DNA of 64,000 nucleotides from Streptomyces daqingensis (lineage in GTDB: Bacteria > Actinomycetota > Actinomycetes > Streptomycetales > Streptomycetaceae). How positions within the stretch are numbered: the first letter of the stretch is position 1; every line of letters begins with the position of its first letter. The DNA is taken from positions 372,001-436,000 of the forward strand of contig NZ_BMMP01000002.1 of the NCBI RefSeq assembly GCF_014645895.1, written 5' to 3'. The translations under genes were made by a program, and so were the position numbers. Under the pieces are notes generated by a model. That model was not told the origin of the DNA, searched no databases, and saw only the letters and a list, made by a program, of their open reading frames with translations. Positions 34,264 to 43,313 of this stretch are shown in pieces.

Positions 34264-35430
34264 ATGGCAGCAAGAGACCGGCGTCCCACCATCGCGGACG
34301 TGGCGAAACTCGCCGGCGTGTCCCCGAGCGCCGTCTCGTTCGCGCTCAACGGCCGCCCGGGTCTGGCGAAGGACACCAAGGCGCGCATCCTCGCCGCCGC
34401 CGCCGAACTCGGCTGGCGCCCGAGCCGGCCCGCGCAGGCCCTCTCCCACGGGAAGGCCGGGGCGTTCGGCCTCGTCCTGACGCGGGAGACGGACGCCATC
34501 GGCGCCGACCCGTTCTTCCCCGCCTTCATCGCGGGCGTCGAGTCGGTCCTCTCCCCCAGGGGCGACTCGCTCGTCCTGCACGTCACCGGCCCCGGCGACG
34601 AGGCGGCGGCGTACGAGCGGCTGGCCGCCGACCGGCGCGTCGACGGCGTGCTGCTCACCGACATGCGGGTCGACGACCCCCGGCCGGCTCTCACCAGGAG
34701 CCTGAGCCTGCCCGCCGTGGTCGTCGGCGACCCGGACTGCGCGCAGGGCCTGTGCGCAGTCAGCCTGGACGACCGTCCCGCCTTCACCGGCGCCGTCGCG
34801 CGCCTCGTGGAGCTGGGGCACCGCCGCATCGCCCACGTGGCCGGGCCGCAGGAGTTCAGGCACTCGCGCCGGCGGCAGGCGTCGTGGGAGGAGGCCGTCC
34901 GCGCGGCGGGACTCACCCCCGGCCCCGTGCTGCCGGGCGGGTTCACCGCGGACGGCGGCGCGGCGGCGACCCGCGAACTGCTGGCACTCGGCGACGCGCG
35001 GCCCACCGCCATCGTCTACGCCAACGACCTGTCCGCGACCGCCGGTCTGGCCGTCGCGCACGAACTGGGCCTGGCCGTGCCGGGGGACCTCTCGGTCGTC
35101 GGCTACGACGACACACCGCTCGCCGCCTACACCCATCCGCCGCTGGCCTCGGCACGTGCGGACGCCCTCAGCTGGGGCGCCGCCGCCGCCCGCGCGCTCG
35201 ACGAGGTCGTCGCCGGGGGCCGCGCCGACGACGTCGAACTCGCCCCCGCCGAGCTGCTGCCGCGCGCCTCCATGGGCCCCGCACCGGCCCGTACGGCTCC
35301 CGCCGGGACGGCTCCCGGCAGCCGGTCGCCGGCCGGAGCCCCGCTGCCCCGCCCCGCGTCCGCCGGGGACCGCACGACTCCGGGTGCGCCACCCGCAGCC
35401 GGACCGACAGTACGGAGTGAGCCTTGCTGA
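34264..35430 (+). CDS. LacI-family transcriptional regulator
   Basis: 388 aa. The N-terminal helix-turn-helix and hinge helix (TIADVAKLAGVSPSAVSFAL) is followed by a periplasmic-binding-like effector domain (VVGDPDCAQG, GDLSVVGYDDTPLAAYTHPPL). The last ~60 residues are Pro/Ala-rich and probably disordered, an unusual extension. The stop overlaps the solute-binding gene by 7 nt, so regulator and transporter share a transcript. Confidence 0.93.
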   Translation: MAARDRRPTIADVAKLAGVSPSAVSFALNGRPGLAKDTKARILAAAAELGWRPSRPAQALSHGKAGAFGLVLTRETDAIGADPFFPAFIAGVESVLSPRGDSLVLHVTGPGDEAAAYERLAADRRVDGVLLTDMRVDDPRPALTRSLSLPAVVVGDPDCAQGLCAVSLDDRPAFTGAVARLVELGHRRIAHVAGPQEFRHSRRRQASWEEAVRAAGLTPGPVLPGGFTADGGAAATRELLALGDARPTAIVYANDLSATAGLAVAHELGLAVPGDLSVVGYDDTPLAAYTHPPLASARADALSWGAAAARALDEVVAGGRADDVELAPAELLPRASMGPAPARTAPAGTAPGSRSPAGAPLPRPASAGDRTTPGAPPAAGPTVRSEPC

Positions 35431-36710
35431 GGAAGACGGCAGCGGCGCTGCTGGCACTGGCGCTGACGGGCGCGAGCGCCGGCTGCGCCCGTACGGCACC
35501 CGACAGCGCCGCGGCGGCCACCTCGCGGGGCCCCATCACCGTGTGGCTGTCGAACAACGCCCAAGAGGTCGAGTGGGGCGAGAAGATGGTCGCCGACTGG
35601 AACAGGGCGCATCCGCGGGAGCGCATCAAGGCGCAGCAGATACCGGCCGGGAAGACCTCCGAGGAGGCGCTCAGCGCATCGATCGTCGCGGGCAACAGCG
35701 CCTGCCTGGTCTTCAACACCTCGCCCGCCTCGGTGCCCCAGTTCCAGAAGCAGGCCGGCCTCGTCCCGCTCGACGACTTCCCGGGCGGCGAGCGCTACGT
35801 CACCTCGCGCACCGGCGAACGCGCCGACCAGTACCGCTCGGAGGACGGCAAGTTCTACCAGCTGCCGTGGAAGAGCAACCCGGTGATGATCCTCTACAAC
35901 AAGAAGCTCTTCGAGAAGGCGGGGCTCGACCCGGAGAACCCCCGGCTCTCCACGTACGAGGACTTCCTGGACAGCTCCCGCAAGATCGTCCGCAGCGGCG
36001 CGGCGAAGGCGGCCATCTGGCCCGCGCCCAGCAGCGAGTTCTTCCAGTCCTGGTACGACTTCTACGCGTCCTTCATCGCGGAGAGCGACGGGAAGTCCCT
36101 GGTGAAGGACGGCAAGCCCCAGTTCGACAACCCCGCCGGCCGCAGGGTCGCCGAGTTCTGGCGGAGCGTCTACCGCGAGAAGCTCGCCCCGCAGGAGCTC
36201 TTCCCCGGCGACGCCATGGCGTCCGGCAAGGCCGCCATGACCATCGCGGGCCCGTGGGCGGTCGCGGCGTACAAGGACAGCATCGACTGGGGCGTCGTCC
36301 CCGTGCCCACCTCGGAGGGCCGCTCCCTCGACGAGACCAGCACGTTCTCCGACGAGAAGTCGGTGGCGATGTACAGCGCCTGCGAGAACCGCGCCACCGC
36401 CTGGGACGTGCTGAAGTTCGCCACCTCCAGGAAGCAGGACGGCCGGTTCCTCGACGTCACCGGCCAGATGCCCATGCGCCCGGACCTGCTGAACACCTAC
36501 AAGCCGTGGTTCGCGAAGAACCGCGACTACCGCGCCTTCGCCGAGCAGGCGGACCGCACCGTCGAGGTGCCCAGCGTCGCCGGCTCCATCGACATGTGGC
36601 AGGCGGTGCGCGACAGGTGGACGGCGTCCGTCGTCTTCGGCCGTGAGCGGCCCGTACCGGCGCTGCGCGAAGCCTCCCGCGACGTCACCAAGATCCTCGA
36701 CGAGTACTGA
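35424..36710 (+). CDS. CUT1 sugar ABC transporter substrate-binding lipoprotein
   Basis: 428 aa. Signal with Cys21 in a lipobox-like GASAGC; then the extracellular solute-binding fold (PITVWLSNNAQEVEWGEKM, QLPWKSNPVMILYNKKLFEKAG, AAMTIAGPWAVAAY). TTG start with CGGAG upstream, overlapping the LacI gene. Probably binds an oligosaccharide; a mannose- or glucose-containing one would fit the downstream GH130 and GH13 enzymes. Confidence 0.93.
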   Translation: MLRKTAAALLALALTGASAGCARTAPDSAAAATSRGPITVWLSNNAQEVEWGEKMVADWNRAHPRERIKAQQIPAGKTSEEALSASIVAGNSACLVFNTSPASVPQFQKQAGLVPLDDFPGGERYVTSRTGERADQYRSEDGKFYQLPWKSNPVMILYNKKLFEKAGLDPENPRLSTYEDFLDSSRKIVRSGAAKAAIWPAPSSEFFQSWYDFYASFIAESDGKSLVKDGKPQFDNPAGRRVAEFWRSVYREKLAPQELFPGDAMASGKAAMTIAGPWAVAAYKDSIDWGVVPVPTSEGRSLDETSTFSDEKSVAMYSACENRATAWDVLKFATSRKQDGRFLDVTGQMPMRPDLLNTYKPWFAKNRDYRAFAEQADRTVEVPSVAGSIDMWQAVRDRWTASVVFGRERPVPALREASRDVTKILDEY

Positions 36711-36727
36711 CGGATACCGAGGTCCCG

Positions 36728-37642
36728 ATGAGTCTCCCCCTCATATCGCGTGCGCCCGGGAGCGGGCGCCGGACGCGCAGGCTGCCGCTGGGCGCCCTGT
36801 TCGCCTCCCCCTACGCGCTCTTCCTGCTCGTGGTCTTCGCCGTGCCGCTCGGCTACACGGTCTGGATGTCCTTCCACCGCTTCTACTTCACCGCGCCCGG
36901 CGCGGAAGTGGACGCGCCGTGGGTCGGGCTGAGCAACTACCGGGACGTCTTCACCGATCCGGTGGTGCAGCGGTCGTTCTTCAACATCGCCGTCTTCCTC
37001 GTCATCAACGTGCCGCTGACGGTGCTGCTGTCCCTGGTCCTCGCCTCGGCGCTCAACTCGAAGCTGCCGCTGCGCTCCTTCTTCCGGGCGGCCTACTACC
37101 TCCCGTACATCACGGCGAGCGTGGCGCTCGTCGCGGTATGGAGCTACCTCTTCGGCACCGACGGGCTGGTCAACCACGCGCTGGGCGGTCTGGCGCCCGA
37201 CCCGTCGTGGCTGGTCAACTCGTCGCTGGCGATGCCCGTCGTGGCCGTGTTCGTGACGTGGAAGAACCTCGGCTTCTTCGTGATGCTCTACCTCGCCGCC
37301 CTGCAGAGCGTCCCCGGGGAGCTGTACGAGTCGGCCGCCGTGGACGGCGCCGGGCGCGTCCGCACCTTCCTGACGGTGACGGTGCCGGGCGTACGGCCCG
37401 CCACCACCCTCGTCACGGTCTACGCCATCATCACCGGCTCCAACCTCTTCAGCGAGCCGTATCTGCTCACCGGCGGCGGCGGACCCGACCACGCCTCGGC
37501 CTCGCCGGTGCTGGTCCTCTACCAGAAGGGCATCGAGCAGGCCCACCCGGACTTCGCCGCCGCGCTCGGCGTCGTGCTCGTGCTGTTCGTGGTGGCGCTC
37601 TCCCTCGTCGCCCGCAGGTTCACCGAGAAGAAGGAGGGCTGA
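36728..37642 (+). CDS. CUT1 sugar ABC permease (MalF-like)
   Basis: 304 aa, six membrane helices, EAA loop YESAAVDGAGRVRTFLTVTV contacting the shared ATPase (MsiK type in Streptomyces, not encoded here). 17 nt after the binding-protein gene and 3 nt before the second permease. Confidence 0.94.
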   Translation: MSLPLISRAPGSGRRTRRLPLGALFASPYALFLLVVFAVPLGYTVWMSFHRFYFTAPGAEVDAPWVGLSNYRDVFTDPVVQRSFFNIAVFLVINVPLTVLLSLVLASALNSKLPLRSFFRAAYYLPYITASVALVAVWSYLFGTDGLVNHALGGLAPDPSWLVNSSLAMPVVAVFVTWKNLGFFVMLYLAALQSVPGELYESAAVDGAGRVRTFLTVTVPGVRPATTLVTVYAIITGSNLFSEPYLLTGGGGPDHASASPVLVLYQKGIEQAHPDFAAALGVVLVLFVVALSLVARRFTEKKEG

Positions 37643-37645
37643 CAC

Positions 37646-38488
37646 GTGCAGAGCAGCCGCAGTTCCGGCGGGCCGCTGAGGATGGCCGTGCTCCTGCTGG
37701 GCGCCGTCGCCTTCCTCTTCCCGTTCCTGTACATGTTCGGCGAGTCGCTGCAGAAGGCGAACACGGGCGAGCTCGGCTCCGTCCTGCCGCGGCCGGGCAG
37801 CAGCGGCACCCAGAACTACGAGGCCGTCAACGGCGCGGTCTCGCTGGGCACTTCGCTGATCAACTCGGGTGTCTTCACGATCGGCGTGCTGCTGTGCACG
37901 CTCGTCCTCGGCGTCCTCGCCGGATACGCCCTGGCCCGGCTGCACTTCCGCGGGCGCGGCACGCTCTTCGCGACGCTGCTGCTGGTGCAGACCGTGCCCT
38001 TCCAGCTGCTCATGCTGCCGCTGTACGTGCTAGTGGTCAGGGACTACGGCCTCGGCGACAGCTACCTGGGCATGATCCTGCCGTTCGCCGTCAACTCGAC
38101 GGCCGTCTTCCTCTTCCGCCAGTTCTTCCTGCAGCTTCCGGCCGAGCTCTTCGAGGCGGCACGGATCGACGGCGCCGGCGAGTTCCGCGTCCTGTGGCGC
38201 GTGGCCCTCCCCCTGGCCCGTCCCGCCCTGCTGACGGGAACCCTCCTCACCTTCATCGGACCGTGGAACGAGTTCCTCTGGCCGTTCCTGGTGACCAAGG
38301 ACGCCGACATGCAGCCGCTGGCGGTCTCGCTGGCGGGCTTCATGAGCAACCTGCGCGGCACCGTCGACAACCCGACGGGCGCCGTCATGGCCGGCGCCTG
38401 CGTGCTGGCCGTCCCCGCCGTCGTCCTCTTCCTCCTCTTCCAGCGCCACTTCACCCAGACCGACATCGACTCCGCAATCAAGGGCTGA
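37646..38488 (+). CDS. CUT1 sugar ABC permease (MalG-like)
   Basis: 280 aa, six helices, EAA loop FEAARIDGAGEFRVLWRVAL. GTG start 3 nt after the first permease stop with GGAGG. No ATP-binding gene follows, as usual when Streptomyces uses a shared MsiK-type ATPase. Confidence 0.94.
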   Translation: MQSSRSSGGPLRMAVLLLGAVAFLFPFLYMFGESLQKANTGELGSVLPRPGSSGTQNYEAVNGAVSLGTSLINSGVFTIGVLLCTLVLGVLAGYALARLHFRGRGTLFATLLLVQTVPFQLLMLPLYVLVVRDYGLGDSYLGMILPFAVNSTAVFLFRQFFLQLPAELFEAARIDGAGEFRVLWRVALPLARPALLTGTLLTFIGPWNEFLWPFLVTKDADMQPLAVSLAGFMSNLRGTVDNPTGAVMAGACVLAVPAVVLFLLFQRHFTQTDIDSAIKG

Positions 38489-38495
38489 TCGCACA

Positions 38496-39581
38496 GTGAA
38501 CGACCGCACCGCATCCCCCGCCACCGACGGCATTCCCTACCGGCTCGTCCGCGCAGGCGTGGTGATGTCGCCCTCCCCCGGGGACCCGCTGGAAGCGGAA
38601 GGCGTCCTCAACCCCGCCTCCGGACGCACGGAGGACGGGACCCTGCACCTGCTGCCCCGCCTCGTGGCGGAGGGCAACGTCTCGCGCGTCGGCCTCGCCG
38701 AGGTGGACCTGACGGACGGCGTCCCGACGGGCGTCACCCGGCGGGGAGTCGTGCTCGCACCCGACGCGGGCTGGGAGCGCGGCAAGAACAACGCGGGCGT
38801 CGAGGACCCCAGGGTGACGTGGGTCCCGAGCCTCGGATACCACGTGATGTCCTACGTCGCCTACGGGCCGCTCGGCCCCAAGCCGGCGCTCGCCGTCTCC
38901 AGGGACCTGCGCGAGTGGCGGCGACTGGGACCGCTGCAGTTCGCGTACCAGCCCGAACTGGACGCCGACGTCAACCTCTTCCCCAACAAGGACGTCGTGC
39001 ACTTCCCGGTGCCGGTGCCCGGCCCCGACGGCGCCCCCGCCTACGCGATGCTGCACCGGCCCATGTGGGACCTCGGCTGGCTGCGGCCCGGTGAAGGCGT
39101 GCACCTTCCGGCGGGCGTGACCGACGAGCGCCCCGGCATCTGGATCTCCTACGTGCCCGTGGCCGAGGCCGAGAAGGACATCACCGCCCTGACCCGGCCG
39201 CGCGACCACCGTCTCGTCGCGATGTCCGAACACCCGTGGGAGAGCCTGAAGATCGGTGCCGGCCCGGCTCCGATCCAGGTCGAGGAGGGATGGCTGTTGA
39301 TCCACCACGGCGTCTCCGGAAGCATCGAGGACCCGTTCGCGCAGAACCAGAAGGTCAGTTACGCGGCGGGAGCGATGATCCTCGACCCGGCGGATCCCGC
39401 GAAGGTCCTCGCCCGCTCCTCGGACCCGCTGATGGCACCGGAGACCGAGGAGGAGCGCTCCGGGACGGTCCCGAACGTCGTCTTCCCCACGGCGATCGAG
39501 GAGATCGACGGCGCCCGGTACGTCTTCTACGGCATGGCGGACGCGCACATCGGCGTGGCCCGGCTGGAGCGCACGGAGTGA
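38496..39581 (+). CDS. GH130-family glycoside phosphorylase/hydrolase
   Basis: 361 aa, five-bladed beta-propeller. Family marks: GVEDPRVTW, DADVNLFPNKDVVHFP, and IGAGPAPIQVEEGWLLIHHG. GH130 enzymes are best known as beta-mannoside phosphorylases or mannosidases. Its position 7 nt after the permease suggests intracellular breakdown of an imported beta-mannoside or related glycoside. Specificity is inferred from the family. GTG start. Confidence 0.88.
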   Translation: MNDRTASPATDGIPYRLVRAGVVMSPSPGDPLEAEGVLNPASGRTEDGTLHLLPRLVAEGNVSRVGLAEVDLTDGVPTGVTRRGVVLAPDAGWERGKNNAGVEDPRVTWVPSLGYHVMSYVAYGPLGPKPALAVSRDLREWRRLGPLQFAYQPELDADVNLFPNKDVVHFPVPVPGPDGAPAYAMLHRPMWDLGWLRPGEGVHLPAGVTDERPGIWISYVPVAEAEKDITALTRPRDHRLVAMSEHPWESLKIGAGPAPIQVEEGWLLIHHGVSGSIEDPFAQNQKVSYAAGAMILDPADPAKVLARSSDPLMAPETEEERSGTVPNVVFPTAIEEIDGARYVFYGMADAHIGVARLERTE

Positions 39582-39684
39582 ACCTCCCGGCACACGGGCG
39601 CTGTCGCTCCGGTGGCCGGCCGCTTCCGGCCGCCGGAGCAGAGCACCGTCACGCGCCTCCGCCCTGGGACGGGAGGGGCGCCGC

Positions 39685-41358
39685 GTGAACCGCGCCGCGG
39701 ACCGGGACGGCGCGTTCGGCGCGGACGCCGCGCGCGAATGGTGGCGCGGCGCCGTCTGCTACGAGATCCACCCGCGCTCCTTCTCCGACGCGGACGGCGA
39801 CGGCATCGGCGACCTGGACGGCGCGCGGCAGCGCCTGCCCCACCTGCACCGGCTGGGCGTCGACGCGGTGTGGCTCACGCCGTTCTGCCCGTCGCCGCTC
39901 GCCGACGCGGGGTACGACATCAGCGACTACACCGCGGTGGCCTCCGACGTCGGCACGGTCGCCGGCCTGGACGCCTTCACCGCGGAGGCCCACCGCCTCG
40001 GCCTGCGCGTCCTGGTCGACCTCGTCCCCAACCACACCTCCCACCGGCACCCCTGGTTCCGCGAGGCACTCGCGGCGCCGCCCGGCACCCCCGCCAGGAA
40101 GCGCTACATCTTCCGGCCCGGGCGCGGTCCCGGCGGCGCCGAGCCGCCCAACGACTGGCGCTCCGCCTTCGGCGGCCCCGCCTGGACCCGGACGCCCGGC
40201 GGCGAGTGGTACCTGCACCTGCACGCCCCCGAGCAGCCGGACCTCGACTGGCGGAACCCCGAGGTGCACGCCGAGTTCGAACGCGTCATGCGCTGGTGGC
40301 TCGACCACGGCGTGGACGGCTTCCGCGTGGACGTCGCCCACGCCCTGTTCAAGGCCGAAGGGCTGCCCGACGCGGGCCCCGGCCAGCACGAGGACCCGGC
40401 GCGCAACCACCTCATGCCCTACTACGACCAGGAGGAGCTGCACCCGCTCTACCGGGGCTGGCGTGCCCTGCTGGACGGCCACCCGGCGGGTCCCCCCGGC
40501 TCCTGCGCGCCACGGGAGCGGGTGCTCGTGGCCGAGGCGGCCGTCTTCGAACCCGCGCGCCTCGCCCGCTACGTGCGCCCCGGCGAGATGCAGCAGACCT
40601 TCAACTTCGCCTTCCTCGAAGCCGATTGGGACCAGCGGCAGCTCCACGGAGTGATCGCCGCCTCGGCCCATGCGATGGAGTCGGTCGGCGCCCCCGTCAC
40701 GTGGGTGCTCTCCAGCCACGACTCGGTGCGCCCGGTCACCCGGTTCGGCGGCGGCCGCACCGGACGGCGGCGGGCCCGCGCCGCCGCGCTGCTGATGCTG
40801 GCGCTGCCCGGTACGGCGTACGTCTACCAGGGCGAGGAGCTGGGACTCCCCCAGGCGGACCTTCCCGACGAGCGTCTCCGCGACCCCGTCTGGGAACGCT
40901 CGGGGCGCACCGAGCGCGGACGGGACGGCTGCCGCGTGCCGCTGCCGTGGTCGGGGAGCCGCCCGCCCTACGGCTTCTCCCGTGCGGCCCCCGGGGACTG
41001 CTGGTTCCCGCAGCCGGACGGCTGGGCGCACCTCACCGCCGAGGCGCAGGAAAACGACCCGGAGTCGATGCTGTCGCTGTACCGCGACGCCCTGCGCATC
41101 CGCCGCGAGCACCCCGTGCGGCCGGGCGACGTCCCGTTCCGGCTGCTGAACCCGCCCGGCGCCGGCCACCTGGCCTTCGACCGCGGCGGGCTGCGGTGCG
41201 TCGTCAACTTCGGGCCCGGCCCGCTCCGGCTTCCCGCGGGCTCCCGAACGCTGCTCGCCAGCGACCCGGTGCCGGACGGCGAGGTGCCCGCCGACACGGC
41301 GGTGTGGCTGCCCGCCCCGGCGGACGCGGCGGCTCCCGCCGTGGCCTCCGCGGACTGA
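39685..41358 (+). CDS. GH13-family alpha-glucosidase-like enzyme
   Basis: 557 aa, no signal, so cytoplasmic. GH13 regions: VDLVPNHTS, GFRVDVAHAL with nucleophile Asp216, VLVAEA with acid/base Glu284, and VLSSHDSVRP with Asp346 (usually LxNHD). It resembles oligo-1,6-glucosidase and trehalose- or sucrose-type alpha-glucosidases. GTG start with GGAGGGG. Last gene of the LacI-controlled operon; together with GH130 it suggests a mixed glucose/mannose oligosaccharide, or two alternative substrates. Confidence 0.9.
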   Translation: MNRAADRDGAFGADAAREWWRGAVCYEIHPRSFSDADGDGIGDLDGARQRLPHLHRLGVDAVWLTPFCPSPLADAGYDISDYTAVASDVGTVAGLDAFTAEAHRLGLRVLVDLVPNHTSHRHPWFREALAAPPGTPARKRYIFRPGRGPGGAEPPNDWRSAFGGPAWTRTPGGEWYLHLHAPEQPDLDWRNPEVHAEFERVMRWWLDHGVDGFRVDVAHALFKAEGLPDAGPGQHEDPARNHLMPYYDQEELHPLYRGWRALLDGHPAGPPGSCAPRERVLVAEAAVFEPARLARYVRPGEMQQTFNFAFLEADWDQRQLHGVIAASAHAMESVGAPVTWVLSSHDSVRPVTRFGGGRTGRRRARAAALLMLALPGTAYVYQGEELGLPQADLPDERLRDPVWERSGRTERGRDGCRVPLPWSGSRPPYGFSRAAPGDCWFPQPDGWAHLTAEAQENDPESMLSLYRDALRIRREHPVRPGDVPFRLLNPPGAGHLAFDRGGLRCVVNFGPGPLRLPAGSRTLLASDPVPDGEVPADTAVWLPAPADAAAPAVASAD

Positions 41359-41470
41359 CGTCCGGGCGGCCGCGCTCCGGACCGCACGCCGACGCTCCTC
41401 CGCCTCGTGCACCCGTTCACGCAGCGCTGCACGGCTACGGCGCGACAGGGCGGCGGCGGTACGGCCCCGG

Positions 41471-41515
41471 ACCGCACGCCCCCGGCCCGTCTCGCCGGGC
41501 ACGGGGGCGTGCGGT
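41471..41515. terminator. Terminator after GH13 gene
   Basis: 13-bp perfect outer stem, arms 41471-41483 and 41503-41515, with further pairing inside. It ends the sugar operon. Confidence 0.8.
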
Positions 41516-41587
41516 GCAGCACCGTGGAAAGGAGCAGGGTGAGCAGCGCGCGGAGAGACGCACCGCGCGCCGTCGAGGAGGCGAGCG

Positions 41588-42607
41588 TTGGATCCCCGGA
41601 CTGCACTGGAGCGGATCGCGTTCCTGCTGGAACGCGAGCAGGCCCCCACGTACCGGGTGCGGGCCTTCCGCACCGCCGCGGACGTACTCGCGCAGCTCAC
41701 CCCGGACGAGGTCGCCGAACGGGCCTCCGCCGGGTCGCTGGAGTCGCTGAAGGGCGTAGGCCCGAAGACAGCCCAGGTCGTGCGGGAGGCGCTGCGGGGC
41801 GACGTCCCCGGCTACCTGGCGAAGCTGGAGTCGGAGACCGGGACGGTGTCCCAGCCCTCCGGCGAGGCGGGTGAGCTGCGCGGGGCGCTGCGCGGTGACT
41901 GCCATCTCCACTCCGACTGGTCGGACGGCGGCAGCCCGATCGAGACCATGGCGCGGACGGCCGCGGAGCTCGGGCACGAGTGGGCGGTCCTGACGGACCA
42001 CTCACCGCGGCTGACGGTCGCGAGGGGGCTCTCGGCGGAGCGGCTGCGCGAGCAGCTCGCGGTGGTGGCGGAGGTCAACGAGCGGCTGGCGCCGTTCCGG
42101 CTGCTCACCGGCATCGAGTGCGACATCCTCCTGGACGGTTCGCTGGACCAGGAGGAGGAGCTGCTGGCGGAGCTGGACGTCGTCGTCGCGTCGGTCCATT
42201 CCAAGCTGCGGATGTCCCGGCCTGACATGACGCGCAGGATGCTCGCGGCGGTGCGCAACCCGCTCGTCGACGTGCTGGGGCACTGCACGGGGCGGCTGCT
42301 CTCGGGCAACAGGGCGCGTCCGGAGTCGGAGTTCGACGCGGAGGCGGTGTTCGCGGCCTGCGAGGAGTCGGGAACGGCCGTGGAGATCAACTGCCGTCCG
42401 GAGCGGCTCGATCCGCCGCGCCGGCTGCTGCGCCAGGCGGTGGACGCCGGGGTGTTCTTCTCGATCGACACCGACGCGCACGCGCCCGGCCAGCTCGACT
42501 GGCAGATCAACGGCTGCACGCGTGCAGTGGAGTGCGGTGTCCCGGCCGGACGTGTCATCAACACCTGGGGCGCGGACGAGCTGCTGAGCTGGGCCCACGG
42601 CGGCTGA
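41588..42607 (+). CDS. PHP-domain protein with N-terminal helix-hairpin-helix (PolX-like, no polymerase)
   Basis: 339 aa. Residues ~1-75 are an HhH region (LERIAFLLEREQAPTYRVRAF, SLKGVGPKTAQVVREAL) like the start of PolX; residues ~103-335 a PHP phosphoesterase (GDCHLHSDWSDGG, AVLTDHSPR, VEINCRPERLDP, FSIDTDAH) with the metal-binding His/Asp set present. The polymerase fingers and palm are absent, so it is probably a nuclease or phosphatase. TTG start, GAGGCGAG upstream. Confidence 0.88.
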   Translation: MDPRTALERIAFLLEREQAPTYRVRAFRTAADVLAQLTPDEVAERASAGSLESLKGVGPKTAQVVREALRGDVPGYLAKLESETGTVSQPSGEAGELRGALRGDCHLHSDWSDGGSPIETMARTAAELGHEWAVLTDHSPRLTVARGLSAERLREQLAVVAEVNERLAPFRLLTGIECDILLDGSLDQEEELLAELDVVVASVHSKLRMSRPDMTRRMLAAVRNPLVDVLGHCTGRLLSGNRARPESEFDAEAVFAACEESGTAVEINCRPERLDPPRRLLRQAVDAGVFFSIDTDAHAPGQLDWQINGCTRAVECGVPAGRVINTWGADELLSWAHGG

Positions 42608-42725
42608 CGCCCGGGGCGTGCCGCTACGGCCGCGTCTGAGGCGGGCCGCCCGCCCGCGGCCGGGACGGCGTCCCCAGCCGGGGCCGGGCGCCGGACGTCG
42701 CCGGTTCGTCCACAGGAGGAGACAG

Positions 42726-43118
42726 GTGTCCCAGCCGAACGACCACGCGCACGGCAACCGGGGAGACGGGGAGGACGGGGGCGGAAGCAGCCCGCACGGG
42801 CAGCGGCGTGCGCACGGCCGCGCGCACGGGGCCGGTGAGCGGGAGCCGTCCCTGAAGATGCGCATGGAGCGCGAGGAGCTGATGCTCCGTCAGCGCTACG
42901 AGTACGCGTCCATCGCCAACGACATCCTGATCGCGCTGTGGTTCCTGGCGGGCAGTGTCATGTTCTTCTTCACCGCCTGGCAGACGGCGGGCACCTGGTG
43001 TTTCGTCATCGGCAGCGTGGAGCTGCTGGTCAGGCCCGTGATCCGGCTGGCCAGGCGCATCCATCTGCAGCGCAGGCATGGCGGCGGCTACGCACACGAG
43101 TCCCCGCAGGACTTCTGA
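42726..43118 (+). CDS. YrhK-like small membrane protein
   Basis: 130 aa. A His/Gly-rich N-terminal ~40 residues is followed by MRMEREELMLRQRYEYAS and two membrane helices (DILIALWFLAGSVMFFF and GTWCFVIGSVELLVRPVIRL) in the YrhK-domain pattern. GTG start with an excellent AGGAGGAGACAG. Function unknown. Confidence 0.8.
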   Translation: MSQPNDHAHGNRGDGEDGGGSSPHGQRRAHGRAHGAGEREPSLKMRMEREELMLRQRYEYASIANDILIALWFLAGSVMFFFTAWQTAGTWCFVIGSVELLVRPVIRLARRIHLQRRHGGGYAHESPQDF

Positions 43119-43313
43119 CAACGCCCGCCGCACGGTCACGCTCCCGCACGGACACGCTGCGGGCGGGGCACAGGGCGGCGGGCCGAGGACGGGCGGGCGG
43201 AAAGCGGAGGAAGGGGGTGGACGTAGCACCACCCCCGCCCTGAGGTCCGCACCCCCGGCGGGAGGCCTGCTGCGCGGCTGTCCGCGCACACCGGCCGCCG
43301 GGAGCCTTGTCCC

